47,294 nt of DNA from Kiritimatiellales bacterium (lineage in GTDB: Bacteria; Verrucomicrobiota; Kiritimatiellia; Kiritimatiellales; Pontiellaceae). Numbering within the stretch: the stretch's first letter is position 1; every line of letters begins with the position of its first letter. The translations under genes were made by a program, and so were the position numbers. The notes beneath the pieces are model-generated. The model was given only the letters and a program-made list of their open reading frames with translations. It was not told where the DNA came from and searched no databases. Below are positions 1 to 8,800 of this stretch, piece after piece. Where the stretch lies: NCBI GenBank assembly GCA_003230915.1, contig QIHI01000058.1, positions 1-47,294 on the forward strand, read 5' to 3'.

Positions 1-314
1 TTCAAGTCGGAAAGGATAAATTTTATATGTAACAACTTCATTTTAGGTGCTTTGCATCAATAATTTTCTTAAACGTTGGGACAGTAGTGACTTAACGTAT
101 GTTTTATTTGACCTATGTCTATTTTAGATATTTAGCCTTATCCAACCAGAAGGTGGTTGTAATGAAGGAATGTCTCGGACACCCTGCATGACTTCAGAGT
201 CACGAATCCTTGACGCGGCAAACGGGTTTCCCTAACTTCCTCTTTTTACTGAGCCCTCTATATGAAAGCGGGCTTTTTGTGTGTTCACCAATTTTAACAA
301 ACAGGTTTGCAAGA
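1..314. other. AT-rich, hairpin-rich non-coding region upstream of purA
   Basis: I see no convincing gene in these 314 bases. The first 140 are AT-rich. From 143 onward there are short perfect stem-loops in series: CAACCA/TGGTTG (143-159), TGTC/GACA (171-181), TGACT/AGTCA (189-202) and GGG/CCC (224-232), followed by a terminator-like hairpin. This looks like a small structured RNA or a purA leader, but I do not recognise a known riboswitch class. A tRNA was considered and rejected because no 7-base anticodon loop or T-arm is present. An in-frame 35-codon extension of purA back to 210 has no protein-family support. Confidence 0.4.
252..278 (+). terminator. Terminator-like hairpin before purA
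   Basis: AGCCC (252-256) pairs with GGGCT (270-274) across a 13-base loop and runs into five Ts. It could end an upstream transcript or act as an attenuator in the purA leader. The stem is short, so the call is weak. Confidence 0.4.
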
Positions 315-1592
315 ATGGCAAAAACAGTACTGATTGGGTCGCAGTGGGGCGACGAGGGTAAAGGCAAAATTATCGACGTACTTACCGCGAATGCGGACTG
401 GGTGGTACGCTATCAGGGCGGTAATAATGCCGGACATACCGTGGAAGTCGGCGACCAGAAATATGTACTCCACCTCACCCCGTCCGGCATCCTACGCGAA
501 ACGTGTAAATGTGTGATCGGCAACGGTCTGGTAGTCGATCTGGTTGGCCTAATGGGCGAACTGAAAGCCCTCGTCGAGCGTGGCATTAGCCTCGATAATC
601 GGTTGTTCATCTCCGACCGCGCCCACATGGTTCTCCAATACCACAAAGAACTCGACGGCGCGAGGGAAAGCAACCGCGAGGAAAGCGAAAAGATCGGTAC
701 CACCAAACGGGGCATTGGCCCGGCTTATTGCGACAAGGCGGATCGCACCGGCCTACGCCTCGGCGATATTCTCGAAACCGACTTCCTCGATATGGTCAAA
801 ACTCAAGCCAAAGTCAAAAATAAAATCCTCACAGGCATGGGTGCTGATCCACTCGACATCGACCAGTTGCTCGAGCAGGTCAAAGAAGCCGCCGATTATC
901 TGCGCCCATTCATCTGCGATACCATTCCACTACTGCACAAAGCCGTACAGAACGACGACGATATCCTCTTTGAAGGCGCACAGGGCGTGATGCTCGATAT
1001 CGACTTCGGCTCCTACCCCTACGTCACCTCGTCCAGCACAGGCGCAGGCGGCGCGCCAGCCGGTTCCGGAATTCCGCCGAATGCGATCGACCGTGTGGTC
1101 GGCATCGTGAAGGCCTACACCACCCGCGTCGGCGAAGGCCCCTTCCCGACGGAGTTGCGCGATGGCATGGGCGCACACATTGCCAAGGTTGGCAACGAAT
1201 TCGGTGCCACCACCGGACGTCCACGCCGTTGCGGCTGGTTCGACGGCGTGGTGGCTCGCTACGCAGTCATGGTTGGCGGAATCAACGAATGGGCACTGAT
1301 GAAGCTCGACGTACTCGACGCCGTTGAAACCATCAAGGTCTGTGTGGCCTATGAATGTGATGGAGAGCGCATTGAAACCGTTCCGGCCAGCATCCGGAAA
1401 CTGGGGCGCTGTACCCCGATCTACGAAGAGCTCAAGGGATGGAACACCCCGACCACCGAATGCACCACCTGGGACGAACTTCCTGAACAGGCGCAAAAAT
1501 ACATCGAATATCTGGAAAAGCTGACCGGAGTGAAGATCCATATTCTCTCCGTCGGGCCGAGGCGATCCAGTACGTTGCTGTTGGAGCGCTAG
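315..1592 (+). CDS. purA: Adenylosuccinate synthetase
   Basis: PurA joins IMP and aspartate using GTP to make adenylosuccinate, the first committed step from IMP to AMP in the cytoplasm. The 425-residue product has the N-terminal GTP-binding signature QWGDEGKGK at residues 10-18, the NNAGHT block near 38-43, the IMP-site motif GTTKRGIGPAY near residue 133 and the usual C-terminal SVGPRRSST block. Length fits the family (about 425-430). The ATG at 315 begins MAKTVLIGSQWGDEG, exactly where homologues start, so the longer frame from 210 is not used. It is followed after 9 bases by uppS, which suggests co-transcription with the lipid carrier genes. Confidence 0.97.
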   Translation: MAKTVLIGSQWGDEGKGKIIDVLTANADWVVRYQGGNNAGHTVEVGDQKYVLHLTPSGILRETCKCVIGNGLVVDLVGLMGELKALVERGISLDNRLFISDRAHMVLQYHKELDGARESNREESEKIGTTKRGIGPAYCDKADRTGLRLGDILETDFLDMVKTQAKVKNKILTGMGADPLDIDQLLEQVKEAADYLRPFICDTIPLLHKAVQNDDDILFEGAQGVMLDIDFGSYPYVTSSSTGAGGAPAGSGIPPNAIDRVVGIVKAYTTRVGEGPFPTELRDGMGAHIAKVGNEFGATTGRPRRCGWFDGVVARYAVMVGGINEWALMKLDVLDAVETIKVCVAYECDGERIETVPASIRKLGRCTPIYEELKGWNTPTTECTTWDELPEQAQKYIEYLEKLTGVKIHILSVGPRRSSTLLLER

Positions 1593-1601
1593 CCCAAGCC
1601 T

Positions 1602-2336
1602 ATGAGCTTCGACCCCCAGTCTCTGGAAAAAATACCAAGGCACGTTGCCCTCATCATGGACGGCAACGGGCGCTGGGCGCAGGAGCGCGGGTTGCCGCGG
1701 ATCGAAGGTCATAAGGAAGGCGCGCAGTCGGTGCGCGCCGTGTTGCGTGCGGCGGCGCAGGCTGGGGTTGAATTCATCACGGTCTACGCCTTCAGCACCG
1801 AAAACTGGAAGCGGCCGGCTCGAGAGGTTGACGGCCTGATGAAGTTACTCATCAGCTCACTGAACGCCTATGAGCAGGAGTTACACGATAACCACATCCG
1901 GCTGCGTGTGATGGGTCAGTTCGACCGGCTTCCCTTACTGGTTCGCAAGCGCCTGAAAAAGACACTCGATGCCACGGCACACTATACCGACCACACCTTC
2001 ATCATTGCGCTCAGCTATGGCTCCCGAATGGAAATCGCCGATGCCTCCCGACAGATTGCCGAGAAGGTGAAATCGGGAGAACTCCAAGCCAAAGAGATTG
2101 ATGAGCAGATGATTTCCGACCACCTTTACCTGCCGGATGTGCCCGACCCTGAATTGATGGTCCGCACCAGCGGCGAGCTACGGCTGAGTAATTTTTTATT
2201 GTGGCAGCTCTCCTATTCCGAGTTCCACATCACCGATACCTATTGGCCGGACTTCCGCGAGGAACAGTTTTTCCAAGCATTGGAAGCTTACAACGCGCGT
2301 GATCGCCGCTATGGTGGAGTTAAGAAATCGAGATAG
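1602..2336 (+). CDS. uppS: Isoprenyl transferase (undecaprenyl diphosphate synthase)
   Basis: UppS condenses isopentenyl diphosphate units onto farnesyl diphosphate in cis to make the C55 carrier lipid for peptidoglycan and other envelope polymers. The 244-residue protein carries the family motif HVALIMDGNGRWA at residues 14-26, with catalytic Asp20. The C-terminal substrate-binding block (ELMVRTSGELRLSNFLLWQ, then SEFHITDTYWPDF) is also intact. It sits between purA and cdsA, with a 5-base gap to cdsA, and uppS-cdsA is a widely conserved pair. The ribosome binding site is weak and overlaps the purA 3' end, which points to translational coupling. Confidence 0.96.
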   Translation: MSFDPQSLEKIPRHVALIMDGNGRWAQERGLPRIEGHKEGAQSVRAVLRAAAQAGVEFITVYAFSTENWKRPAREVDGLMKLLISSLNAYEQELHDNHIRLRVMGQFDRLPLLVRKRLKKTLDATAHYTDHTFIIALSYGSRMEIADASRQIAEKVKSGELQAKEIDEQMISDHLYLPDVPDPELMVRTSGELRLSNFLLWQLSYSEFHITDTYWPDFREEQFFQALEAYNARDRRYGGVKKSR

Positions 2337-2341
2337 AACTC

Positions 2342-3187
2342 ATGGACAAAAAACGAATCATCATCGCACTCAGCATTGCGGCGGTACTCATTCCGATCTT
2401 TAGCTTGGTTCCCTGTCGCTGGCTCATCGGCCTGATTGGGATGCTGTTTTTCGCCGGAGTCGGCACGTGGGAGTTCTACGGGTTGCTGGAAGCGGGCGGC
2501 TTGCCTACCTCCAAAAAGTGGGGCATTACCAGTGGACTCATCTTTGTGACGGCCACCTGGTTCCATATGATCGGCTCGGTTTCCAATAACCTGCTCTGGA
2601 GTATTCTGCTGCTAGTGATTGCCTCTAATTTTTTCCGCATCTTGGCCTACCCAGACCTGCGCAAGGGACTTGAAAGCTGCATGGGAACCATCCTCGGCCT
2701 CGTCTATGTTCCTCTGCTCTGGAGCTTCGTGGTGCGCCTGTTCCTCAGCGGAGATTTATCCCAACCCGGTTGGGCTGCATTCTACGTTATCCTCTGCATG
2801 AAGATGGCCGATTCAGGCGGCTACTTCTTTGGCACGCGCTTCGGGAAACACAAGCTTGCCCCGATCATTTCACCGAAAAAGAGCTGGGAAGGTCTGGCAG
2901 GCGGCATCGTCTTCTGCCTGATCGTCAACCTCGCCTGGCTGATTATTTCCCAAGGCCGCATCAACAGTTCCATTCCACTGACGTTGGGTCATGCGCTCGT
3001 GCTCGGATTTCTGTTCCCCATCGTCGGAACGCTCGGCGACCTCGTCGAATCCATGTTTAAACGCGCGGTCGACGTCAAGGATTCCAACACCATGGTCTAC
3101 GGCCTCGGCGGCATCCTCGACATGATCGACAGCATCCTCTTCGCCGCACCCATGTTTTACATCTACATCGAACTTTTCCTCAAATAA
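2342..3187 (+). CDS. cdsA: Phosphatidate cytidylyltransferase
   Basis: CdsA makes CDP-diacylglycerol from phosphatidic acid and CTP, the branch point of phospholipid synthesis at the inner membrane. The 281-residue protein is almost entirely hydrophobic helices. It ends with the CDP-alcohol cytidylyltransferase signature region LGDLVESMFKRAVDVKD followed by YGLGGILDMIDS near residues 255-270. The usual form of that last block is P-x-HGG-(2)-DR-x-DS, so here the His and Arg positions read Leu and Met. The acidic residues that bind metal remain, so activity is likely. It follows uppS in the operon. Confidence 0.94.
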   Translation: MDKKRIIIALSIAAVLIPIFSLVPCRWLIGLIGMLFFAGVGTWEFYGLLEAGGLPTSKKWGITSGLIFVTATWFHMIGSVSNNLLWSILLLVIASNFFRILAYPDLRKGLESCMGTILGLVYVPLLWSFVVRLFLSGDLSQPGWAAFYVILCMKMADSGGYFFGTRFGKHKLAPIISPKKSWEGLAGGIVFCLIVNLAWLIISQGRINSSIPLTLGHALVLGFLFPIVGTLGDLVESMFKRAVDVKDSNTMVYGLGGILDMIDSILFAAPMFYIYIELFLK

Positions 3188-3205
3188 CCCCTCAAGGATT
3201 CTCCC

Positions 3206-4615
3206 ATGCTCGAAATCATCTATATTATTTTCATGATGCTATTCCTTTTCGGAATCACCATTTTCGTCCATGAATGGGGGCACTTCATTGTCGCCAAAAA
3301 ATGCGGTTTGGTGATTGAAGCCTTCTCCATCGGCATGGGGCCTGCCCTCTGGAAAAAGGAGATTGATGGCATTGTCTACAAGATCGGCGCCTTTCCTATC
3401 GGCGGCTACGTCTCCCTTCCCCAGCTCGATCCTTCTGGCATGGAAAAGGTTCAAGGCGACAACAACGAGGGCGACCGTACAACCATGCCCGATATCTCGC
3501 CGTGGAAAAAGATCGCCGTCGCCGTCGCCGGCCCCTTCTGCAACATTGTTTTTGCCCTGTTCCTCGCTACGATCATCACCCTCTCTCCGGATGATGGATT
3601 TGCTGAAGAAAACGGTGTGTTTGTGGCTCAGGTCGAGACAGATAGTGAAGCGTATGCCGCAGGATTGCGCGATGGAGATAAAATCAAGGCCGTTAATGGA
3701 AACTCTGTCTTGAGCTGGTACGAAACCCGAGTGGAGTGCCTTCTCGGTGGAGGGGATGCGCAGGAGGTTGAGCTGAGCGTCTACAATGCTACCGATGGCG
3801 AACGTTTGATAACGGTCCCGGTGAACCATCCTGATAAATCTGACGATTTAATGAATGGAGTCTATCCAGCCTCTCCCTGCCAAGTACTGCAGGTTATTGC
3901 GGGAAGTCCTGCCGATAAATCCGGACTTTCCCCCGATGATATACTCATCAGCTTCGATGGAATCATGATCCAGGGAACATCACATTTCGTTGATCTGGTT
4001 CAAGCCAACCCCGACACAGAATCTCCCCTTATCGTCGAGCGCGACGGAGAAGCCTTTACTCTGATGGTCACTCCGGAATATGACGAAGCCAACGACAAGG
4101 TTATGATTGGCATCCAGTTTGGCGGGGCGCTTTCCCTGCCTTGGACACTGACCGGAAACCCTATAGCACAGATTAACAGCGATGCCTCCTCCATCTTCCG
4201 ATTACTCAAAGCCCTCACCACACCGGGTGAATCCAAACAAGCTGCAAGCGGCCTTGGTGGACCAGTAGCCATCTTTACAATGATCTGGATCTCTCTAAAA
4301 ATGAGCCTCCTTACGGCCATCGGGCTTATCCGCTTCATCAATATTAACCTCGCGGTGCTCAACCTTTTGCCGCTACCGGTGCTCGATGGCGGGCACATCT
4401 GCTTCGCACTCTGGGAAGGTATCACCCGCCGCAAGGTGCATCCGCAGGTGGTCACTTCGCTGGTCAGCGTCTTCGCCATCCTACTTATCTCCGCCATGCT
4501 CTTCCTCTCTTGGCGCGATCTCGACCGCAACTGGAACGTCAGCCGCTTCTTCAAGAAAGCAATGCCAACAGAACCGATAACGATTCCCGCTAGCGAACCG
4601 CAGAATCCCGAATAA
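3206..4615 (+). CDS. rseP: RIP zinc metalloprotease RseP (site-2 protease)
   Basis: This intramembrane protease cleaves anti-sigma factors and leftover signal peptides within the inner membrane. The 469-residue protein has HEWGH at residues 22-26 in the first membrane helix. Two PDZ-like regions follow (about 130-200 and 225-300), and the second metal-ligand motif NLLPLPVLDGGH lies near residues 385-397. It lies directly after cdsA; in many bacteria dxr lies between these two, but here it is absent. The last codons (SEPQNPE and stop) fall inside a heptad repeat element that begins at 4595, so the C-terminal tail may have been acquired from that repeat. Confidence 0.95.
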   Translation: MLEIIYIIFMMLFLFGITIFVHEWGHFIVAKKCGLVIEAFSIGMGPALWKKEIDGIVYKIGAFPIGGYVSLPQLDPSGMEKVQGDNNEGDRTTMPDISPWKKIAVAVAGPFCNIVFALFLATIITLSPDDGFAEENGVFVAQVETDSEAYAAGLRDGDKIKAVNGNSVLSWYETRVECLLGGGDAQEVELSVYNATDGERLITVPVNHPDKSDDLMNGVYPASPCQVLQVIAGSPADKSGLSPDDILISFDGIMIQGTSHFVDLVQANPDTESPLIVERDGEAFTLMVTPEYDEANDKVMIGIQFGGALSLPWTLTGNPIAQINSDASSIFRLLKALTTPGESKQAASGLGGPVAIFTMIWISLKMSLLTAIGLIRFININLAVLNLLPLPVLDGGHICFALWEGITRRKVHPQVVTSLVSVFAILLISAMLFLSWRDLDRNWNVSRFFKKAMPTEPITIPASEPQNPE

Positions 4616-4682
4616 CGAAAATCGAACCGCGGGAGGAAGCCCTCTTCTTCAATCGACATTCCCTTTTTGATATTCGATATTC
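4595..4682 (+). repeat. Degenerate heptad element, GAAnnnn array then nnnnTTC array (copy A)
   Basis: The element opens with the octamer GAACCGCA (4595-4602). GAATCCC, GAATAAC, GAAAATC and GAACCGC then follow in strict 7-base steps (4603-4630). After a middle segment, the inverted word nnnnTTC appears at 4655-4661, 4669-4675 and 4676-4682 on a 7-base grid. The direct and inverted arrays make the element roughly palindromic. It overlaps the rseP stop codon (4613-4615) and ends 5 bases before the next gene. The 7-base period rules out codon bias as the cause. See also 43766-43849, 34857-34891, 14326-14377 and 22647-22692. Confidence 0.75.
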
Positions 4683-4687
4683 GCTTT

Positions 4688-5056
4688 ATGAAGCGTAACT
4701 ACAAAAAGAAGTTTCAGTTCGACACCAAGAAGATCGGAATGGGGCTGTTTACGTTTTTTGTTGTTTTTGTGGCCTTCCGAATCATGACGCCACCGAGTAC
4801 CGAGATGGCGGTGATCGAGTCGCCGGACGGGAGCAAGAGTGCGCGGCTGCGGAAATTTTACTATATCTCCCAGCCTTCCTATAAAGTCTACTACCGTGAG
4901 TCTGGAAAAAATATTTGGCTCAATCTGCTCTACCTGCAAAGCTACACCAACGTACCGCACCAAACCGCTGTGGAATCCATCGAATGGAGTCCCGACTCGG
5001 AAGAACTTTATTTCAAAATCAATGGTACCTCCATCTGGTCGCACGTCTTTGAGTAG
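4688..5056 (+). CDS. Membrane-anchored hypothetical protein with propeller-like strand motif
   Basis: I do not recognise a named family. The 122-residue product starts with a basic stretch (MKRNYKKKF) and has one hydrophobic segment at about residues 18-35, consistent with a type II membrane anchor. The rest is a soluble domain containing ESPDGSKSARL and WSPDSEELYFKING, which resemble single blades of TolB-type or WD40-like beta-propellers. One or two blades cannot form a closed propeller, so it may be a fragment or a small strand-rich fold. I chose the ATG at 4688 over an in-frame TTG at 4667 that lies inside the repeat. It is downstream of rseP and may be read through from that operon. Confidence 0.7.
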   Translation: MKRNYKKKFQFDTKKIGMGLFTFFVVFVAFRIMTPPSTEMAVIESPDGSKSARLRKFYYISQPSYKVYYRESGKNIWLNLLYLQSYTNVPHQTAVESIEWSPDSEELYFKINGTSIWSHVFE

Positions 5057-5215
5057 GCTGGTGAGACGATCTCTGTATCGTTCCAACGGTAGAACGGCTC
5101 TGCCCGGATAGGGCGGGACGGAGTCCATCCCTTCTTAAAAATACCTTCTCCAAAATAAAAACCACACTCTGTCGTTATATGCGCAGATGGGAAATCAACC
5201 AACAGGAGGCATCAA

Positions 5216-5683
5216 ATGAATGCACGGATCACAACCATCGCACTAACGATACTCGCAGGAACCATCACCGCCAGCGCACAGCAACGACAGCAAAGGTCGC
5301 AACACCGCCAAAAATGTCCGGCGTGTAGCGCAAAGCGCGACGGCCAGCAACGGCAACAGTTCAACCAAGGTCGCCGCCCTACCCAGCGGACTGCAAATAA
5401 ACAGCAATACCGCCATCAGGGTCGCAGGCCGCAAAATCCCCGATTAGCACAGCAGCAGCAACAGCAAATCCACGGCCACAAGCAGCACACTCCAGATCAG
5501 TTCGCTCCGCAACAACGCCAGCGATTTCGCCAACAAGCATTGGAACGCTTTGATCACGATGGTGACGGTCAGTTGTCAAAATTAGAAAGGAAACACATGA
5601 AACAGTCGATCCAACAACGACGGCGGAGCGGTAACCGCCACAAGAGACCCGAGTCGGCCAGACAGGCTGTTGGCGAAGAATAG
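5216..5683 (+). CDS. Secreted Gln-rich basic protein with one EF-hand
   Basis: The 155-residue product begins with a signal peptide (MNARITTIALTILAGTITASA). A long low-complexity stretch rich in Gln, Arg and His follows and includes runs of Gln near residues 80-85. A CPAC motif lies near residue 36. At residues 113-124 there is a canonical EF-hand loop, DHDGDGQLSKLE, with Asp at positions 1, 3 and 5 and Glu at 12, so calcium binding is likely. The ATG at 5216 has a strong ribosome binding site (AGGAGG). A terminator follows directly, so it appears to be its own unit. The function is unknown. It resembles small periplasmic EF-hand proteins common in Planctomycetes and Verrucomicrobia-related genomes. 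Confidence 0.75.
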   Translation: MNARITTIALTILAGTITASAQQRQQRSQHRQKCPACSAKRDGQQRQQFNQGRRPTQRTANKQQYRHQGRRPQNPRLAQQQQQQIHGHKQHTPDQFAPQQRQRFRQQALERFDHDGDGQLSKLERKHMKQSIQQRRRSGNRHKRPESARQAVGEE

Positions 5684-5708
5684 CGAAGCTCCGATCATCA
5701 TGATAACG

Positions 5709-5744
5709 GCGCAAGGTTTCCTCATCTTGCGCGGTTTCTTTTTT
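5709..5744 (+). terminator. Intrinsic terminator after the EF-hand protein gene
   Basis: GCGCAAG (5709-5715) pairs with CTTGCGC (5726-5732) over a 10-base loop and is followed by GGTTTCTTTTTT. It separates the EF-hand gene from metH. Confidence 0.85.
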
Positions 5745-5825
5745 ATATCCTCGGTGGATTGCTCTTCCAAACTGCATGAAAAACTGTAGAACAAGCCTGT
5801 TTTAAAGGGATTCAGTTTTATATTG

Positions 5826-5849
5826 ATATATCCGGATAAGCGGATATAT
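5826..5849 (+). promoter_or_regulatory. Perfect 9-bp inverted repeat upstream of metH
   Basis: ATATATCCG (5826-5834) and CGGATATAT (5841-5849) flank a 6-base spacer, about 35 bases before the metH ATG. The arms and spacing suit either a dimeric repressor operator or an RNA hairpin in the leader. ArsR-type and other regulators of methionine genes bind palindromes in other bacteria, but no regulator gene lies nearby, so the role is inferred. Confidence 0.5.
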
Positions 5850-5882
5850 ATTCCCTACCACTTGAAGACGGATGGCTTGGCT

Positions 5883-8800
5883 ATGAACGAAAAAAATACC
5901 TTTTTCCCAGAATACACCACCCCGCGCGGTCAGCAGTTTGCCGAGTTGCTTGAAAGCCAAATGCTGATGCTCGATGGCGCGATGGGCACCATGATCCAGA
6001 AGCACAAACTGGAGGAGGCCGATTTCCGCGGCGAACGCTTTGCCGACCATGCCTCCGACCTCAAAGGTAACAACGACCTTCTCGTGATCACCAAGCCGGA
6101 TTTAATCGAAGAAATCCACGTCGAATTTCTCGAAGCAGGTGCGGACATTATTGAAACCAACACCTTCAGCTCGACCACTATCTCCCAGGCCGATTATGCC
6201 CTCGAAAGCCTTGTTCGCGAACTGAATATTGAATCGGTAAGACTCGCCCGCTGCGCCATCGATCGGGTGCTGAAAAAAGACCCAACCCGCACTCTTTTTG
6301 TAGCGGGATCCATCGGCCCGACCAATCGCACAGCCTCGCTTTCACCCGATGTAAACGACCCTGGATTCCGTGCCGTAACATTCGATGATCTGGTTGAAGC
6401 CTACACCGAACAGACTGAAGCGCTGATCGATGGTGGCGTTGATCTTATACTGGTCGAAACCATCTTCGACACGCTCAATGCTAAGGCCGCGCTATATGCG
6501 GTCGACACAGTTTTTGACCAGACCGGCGTACGCCTGCCCGTCATGATTTCTGTGACCATCACCGACAAATCTGGCCGTACCCTTTCCGGCCAAACCCCGA
6601 CCGCATTTTGGTATAGCATCGAGCATGCAAAGCCGATTTCGGTGGGTATCAACTGCGCGCTCGGTGCCGAGGATATGCGCCCCTATATCGAAGAGCTTGC
6701 CGAAGTTGCGCCGTGCTATATCAGTATCTACGCTAATGCCGGACTACCCAACGCTTTTGGCGGCTACGACGATACCCCGAGCGACATGGCCAAAATCTAC
6801 GACGACTTTGCCGAACACCAACTCTCCAACATCTGGGGCGGTTGCTGCGGCACCACGCCCGACCACATCCGTGCCATGGCCGAAGTAGTGAAAAAATATA
6901 CACCCCGTACCCCCCCGCCCCCCGATACGCATTCCCGCTATAGCGGGCTGGAGCCGCTTCATATTACACCGGAAATGAACCTAGTGATGGTCGGCGAACG
7001 AGCGAATATTACCGGCTCACCCAAATTCGCCCGGCTCATTCGTGAAGGCGATCTCGAAGCAGCATTGCAGATCGCTCGCCAGCAGGTGGAAAATGGAGCT
7101 AACCTGATCGACATCAACATGGACGAAGGTTTGATCGACTCCGAGGCGATGATGGTCAAGTTCCTCAACCTCGTCGCGTCCGAACCGGATATCTCGCGCG
7201 TGCCGATCATGATCGATTCGTCGAAATGGGAAGTCATCGAAGCCGGACTGAAGTGTATTCAAGGTAAAGGCATCGTCAACTCCATCAGCATGAAAGAAGG
7301 CGAAGACGCCTTCCGCGAACATGCCCAAAAGGTCAAACGCTACGGCGCAGGCATGGTCGTGATGGCCTTCGATGAAAACGGTCAGGCCGATACCACCGCC
7401 CGGCGGATCGAGATCTGCACCCGTGCCTACCATATTTTGGTAGACGAAGTAGGGTTTGACCCCTCCAATATTATTTTTGACCCAAATGTCTTCCCGGTTG
7501 GTACCGGCATGGAAGAACACCGCATCAACGCGACCTCTTTCTTTGAAGCCGCCAAAGTCATCCGCGACACCCTGCCGGGCGCAATGGTCAGCGGCGGCAT
7601 TAGTAACGTATCCTTCTCGTTCCGCGGCAACAATCGCGTACGCGAAGCCATTCACGCCGCCTTCCTCTACCACGGCATGAAAGCCGGATTGAACATGGGC
7701 ATCGTGAATCCCGGAATGCTCGAAGTATACGACAAAGTTCCGGCCGATCTAATGAAGGCGGTCGAGGATGTGGTGCTTAACCGCAACGAAGAAGCCACCG
7801 AACGCCTGATCGACTTTGCCGAACGCGTCAAGGCCGAAGGCGGCGATGCTAAAAAAGAAGTGGAAATTAAACGGTGGCGTGAAAGCACAGTTGAGAAGCG
7901 CTTATCCCATGCCTTGGTCAAAGGAATCGTCGACCATATTGATGAAGATGTGGAAGAGGCACGGCAAAAATACAGCCGGCCGATTAAGGTGATTGAAGGG
8001 CCATTGATGGATGGCATGGGGATTGTCGGCGACCTGTTTGGCTCCGGAAAAATGTTTCTGCCGCAGGTGGTTAAAAGCGCACGCGTCATGAAGAAGGCCG
8101 TTGCTTACCTACTCCCCTTCATGGATGCCGAAAAAGAAGGCCAGATCACTTCCAGCGCAGGGAAAATTCTGATGGCCACGGTCAAGGGCGATGTCCACGA
8201 CATTGGCAAGAACATTGTCGGTGTGGTGCTTGCCTGCAACAACTATGAGATAAAAGATATCGGCGTCATGGTGCCTTGGCAGACCATTCTTCAGGAGGCT
8301 AAGGACTGGGGTGCGGACATTATTGGACTCTCCGGACTCATCACGCCCTCGCTCGATGAAATGGTGCATGTGGCCAAGGAGATGGAGCGGGAAGGCATAA
8401 AACTTCCGCTACTGATTGGCGGCGCAACGACGAGCAAGAAGCACACCGCCGTAAAGATTGAACCCGAATACAGCGCCCCGGTGGTTCACGTACTCGATGC
8501 GTCGCGAGCGGTGACCGTTGTGCAATCGTTGCTCAGCCAAGACATCGTCTATCGCCGAAGTCTCAAGGCCGAATACAAAACAATTCGTGAATCCCACGCA
8601 GCCTCGCAGGAAGCGCGCGAGTTCCTAAGCCTGGAGAAAGCCCGCGCCAACGCCTTCCCCACCGACTGGACTTCATACACCCCTCCGAAACCGATCTTCA
8701 CCGGAATACGGGTGGTGGATCAAATCAAAGCCGAAGAGGTGGTTCCATATATCGACTGGCTTCCCTTTTTCTGGACGTGGGAACTACAGGGCCGTTATCC

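Noticed and set aside
143-232. tRNA gene
   Set aside because: The stem-loops resemble parts of a cloverleaf, but there is no 7-base anticodon loop and no T-arm consensus.
930-1712. 260-codon open frame opposite purA/uppS
   Set aside because: It spans two real genes on the opposite strand and has no recognisable domain.
4595-4682. CRISPR array or simple microsatellite
   Set aside because: Units are 7 bases with only three fixed positions and an inverted half; there are no long identical repeats or spacers.
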